Part shown: one piece after another, positions 63,915 to 64,000 of the stretch
Position numbering within the stretch: position 1 is the stretch's first letter
How the letters are laid out: every line of letters starts with the position of its first letter
Assembly: GCF_000374465.1 (NCBI RefSeq)
Contig: NZ_KB894528.1
Coordinates: forward strand, 981,127 to 1,045,126
Source: Ahrensia kielensis DSM 5890
GTDB taxonomy: Bacteria; Pseudomonadota; Alphaproteobacteria; Rhizobiales; Rhizobiaceae
Length of the DNA: 64,000 bases
Direction of reading: 5' to 3'
Notes under the pieces: model-generated
Told to the model about the DNA's origin: nothing
The model's database searches: none
What the model saw: the letters and a program-made list of their open reading frames with translations, nothing else
Translations under genes and position numbers: made by a program

Positions 63915-64000
63915 TAAATTGACAATTGTGAGACCTTCTGTCTCAAGAACACAAAAAACTGGCACTATCATGCCTCACATGCCCGCCCTAAGAAGAGGGT

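Noticed and set aside
1-64000. CRISPR arrays, tRNA or rRNA genes, insertion sequences, prophage genes or att sites
   Set aside because: I found no regularly spaced repeats, cloverleaf-like sequences, transposase or integrase motifs. The 22-bp and 21-bp repeats seen are operator-like pairs, not arrays.

Overview
The window is about 64 kb of a moderate-GC alphaproteobacterial chromosome. It is almost certainly from the order Hyphomicrobiales (Rhizobiales), and the taurine, phosphate and iron genes suggest a marine-type member. The order-level call rests on an ornithine decarboxylase with a structured speF-type leader, an Irr-type iron-control element in front of an iron operon, a BigR/Blh sulfur operon, rhizobial-type Pho boxes, and cobT/cobS beside a PdhS/DivJ-like kinase. 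Genes are packed tightly, with many 1 to 8 bp overlaps. No tRNA, rRNA, insertion sequence, prophage or CRISPR array was seen.

Layout. 1-2.3 kb: basic amino-acid ABC importer (its binding protein is cut by the window edge), then an Lrp regulator. 2.8-12.6 kb: housekeeping genes (uracil-DNA glycosylase, GST, nuclease, histidine kinase, cobT/cobS, DUF1289, TauE/SafE exporter, dusA). 10.6-13.4 kb: a RimK-type ATP-grasp ligase operon with an AstE-like hydrolase, a DSGA-motif protease and a 92-residue protein. 13.6-15.8 kb: speF leader, ornithine decarboxylase and an acetyltransferase. 15.8-18 kb: BigR-type sulfide/persulfide operon. 18-23.4 kb: ugpBAEC glycerol-3-phosphate importer behind a four-repeat Pho box, ending in an EEP-family phosphodiesterase-like gene. 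23.4-29.9 kb: iron operon (DUF1513, imelysin, di-heme DUF1111, bacterioferritin, BFD ferredoxin, IrpA-like imelysin, a Cys-rich protein) behind an Irr-box-like palindrome.

30-40.6 kb: a sugar or polyol catabolic locus with an ABC importer and three Gfo/Idh/MocA dehydrogenases, divergent from an aldehyde dehydrogenase and an SDR. Two transport genes and gloB follow. 45.6-49.9 kb: IclR regulator, TRAP transporter membrane subunits without a binding protein, and a CoA transferase.

50-64 kb: a C2-sulfonate island. It holds xsc and pta; two large covalent-FAD-type/GcvT oxidoreductases with an XRE-cupin regulator; and tauR with tauABC. Taurine enters through TauABC, Xsc splits sulfoacetaldehyde to acetyl phosphate and sulfite, and Pta makes acetyl-CoA. 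The usual deaminating enzymes (Tpa or TauXY) are absent from the window, and the position they would fill holds the two FAD/GcvT enzymes. The most unusual features are a cadherin/VCBS-like segment inserted into TauC, a 22-bp-period CTGG-type direct repeat shared by the xsc and tauR/xre promoter regions, and the EEP gene in the ugp operon.
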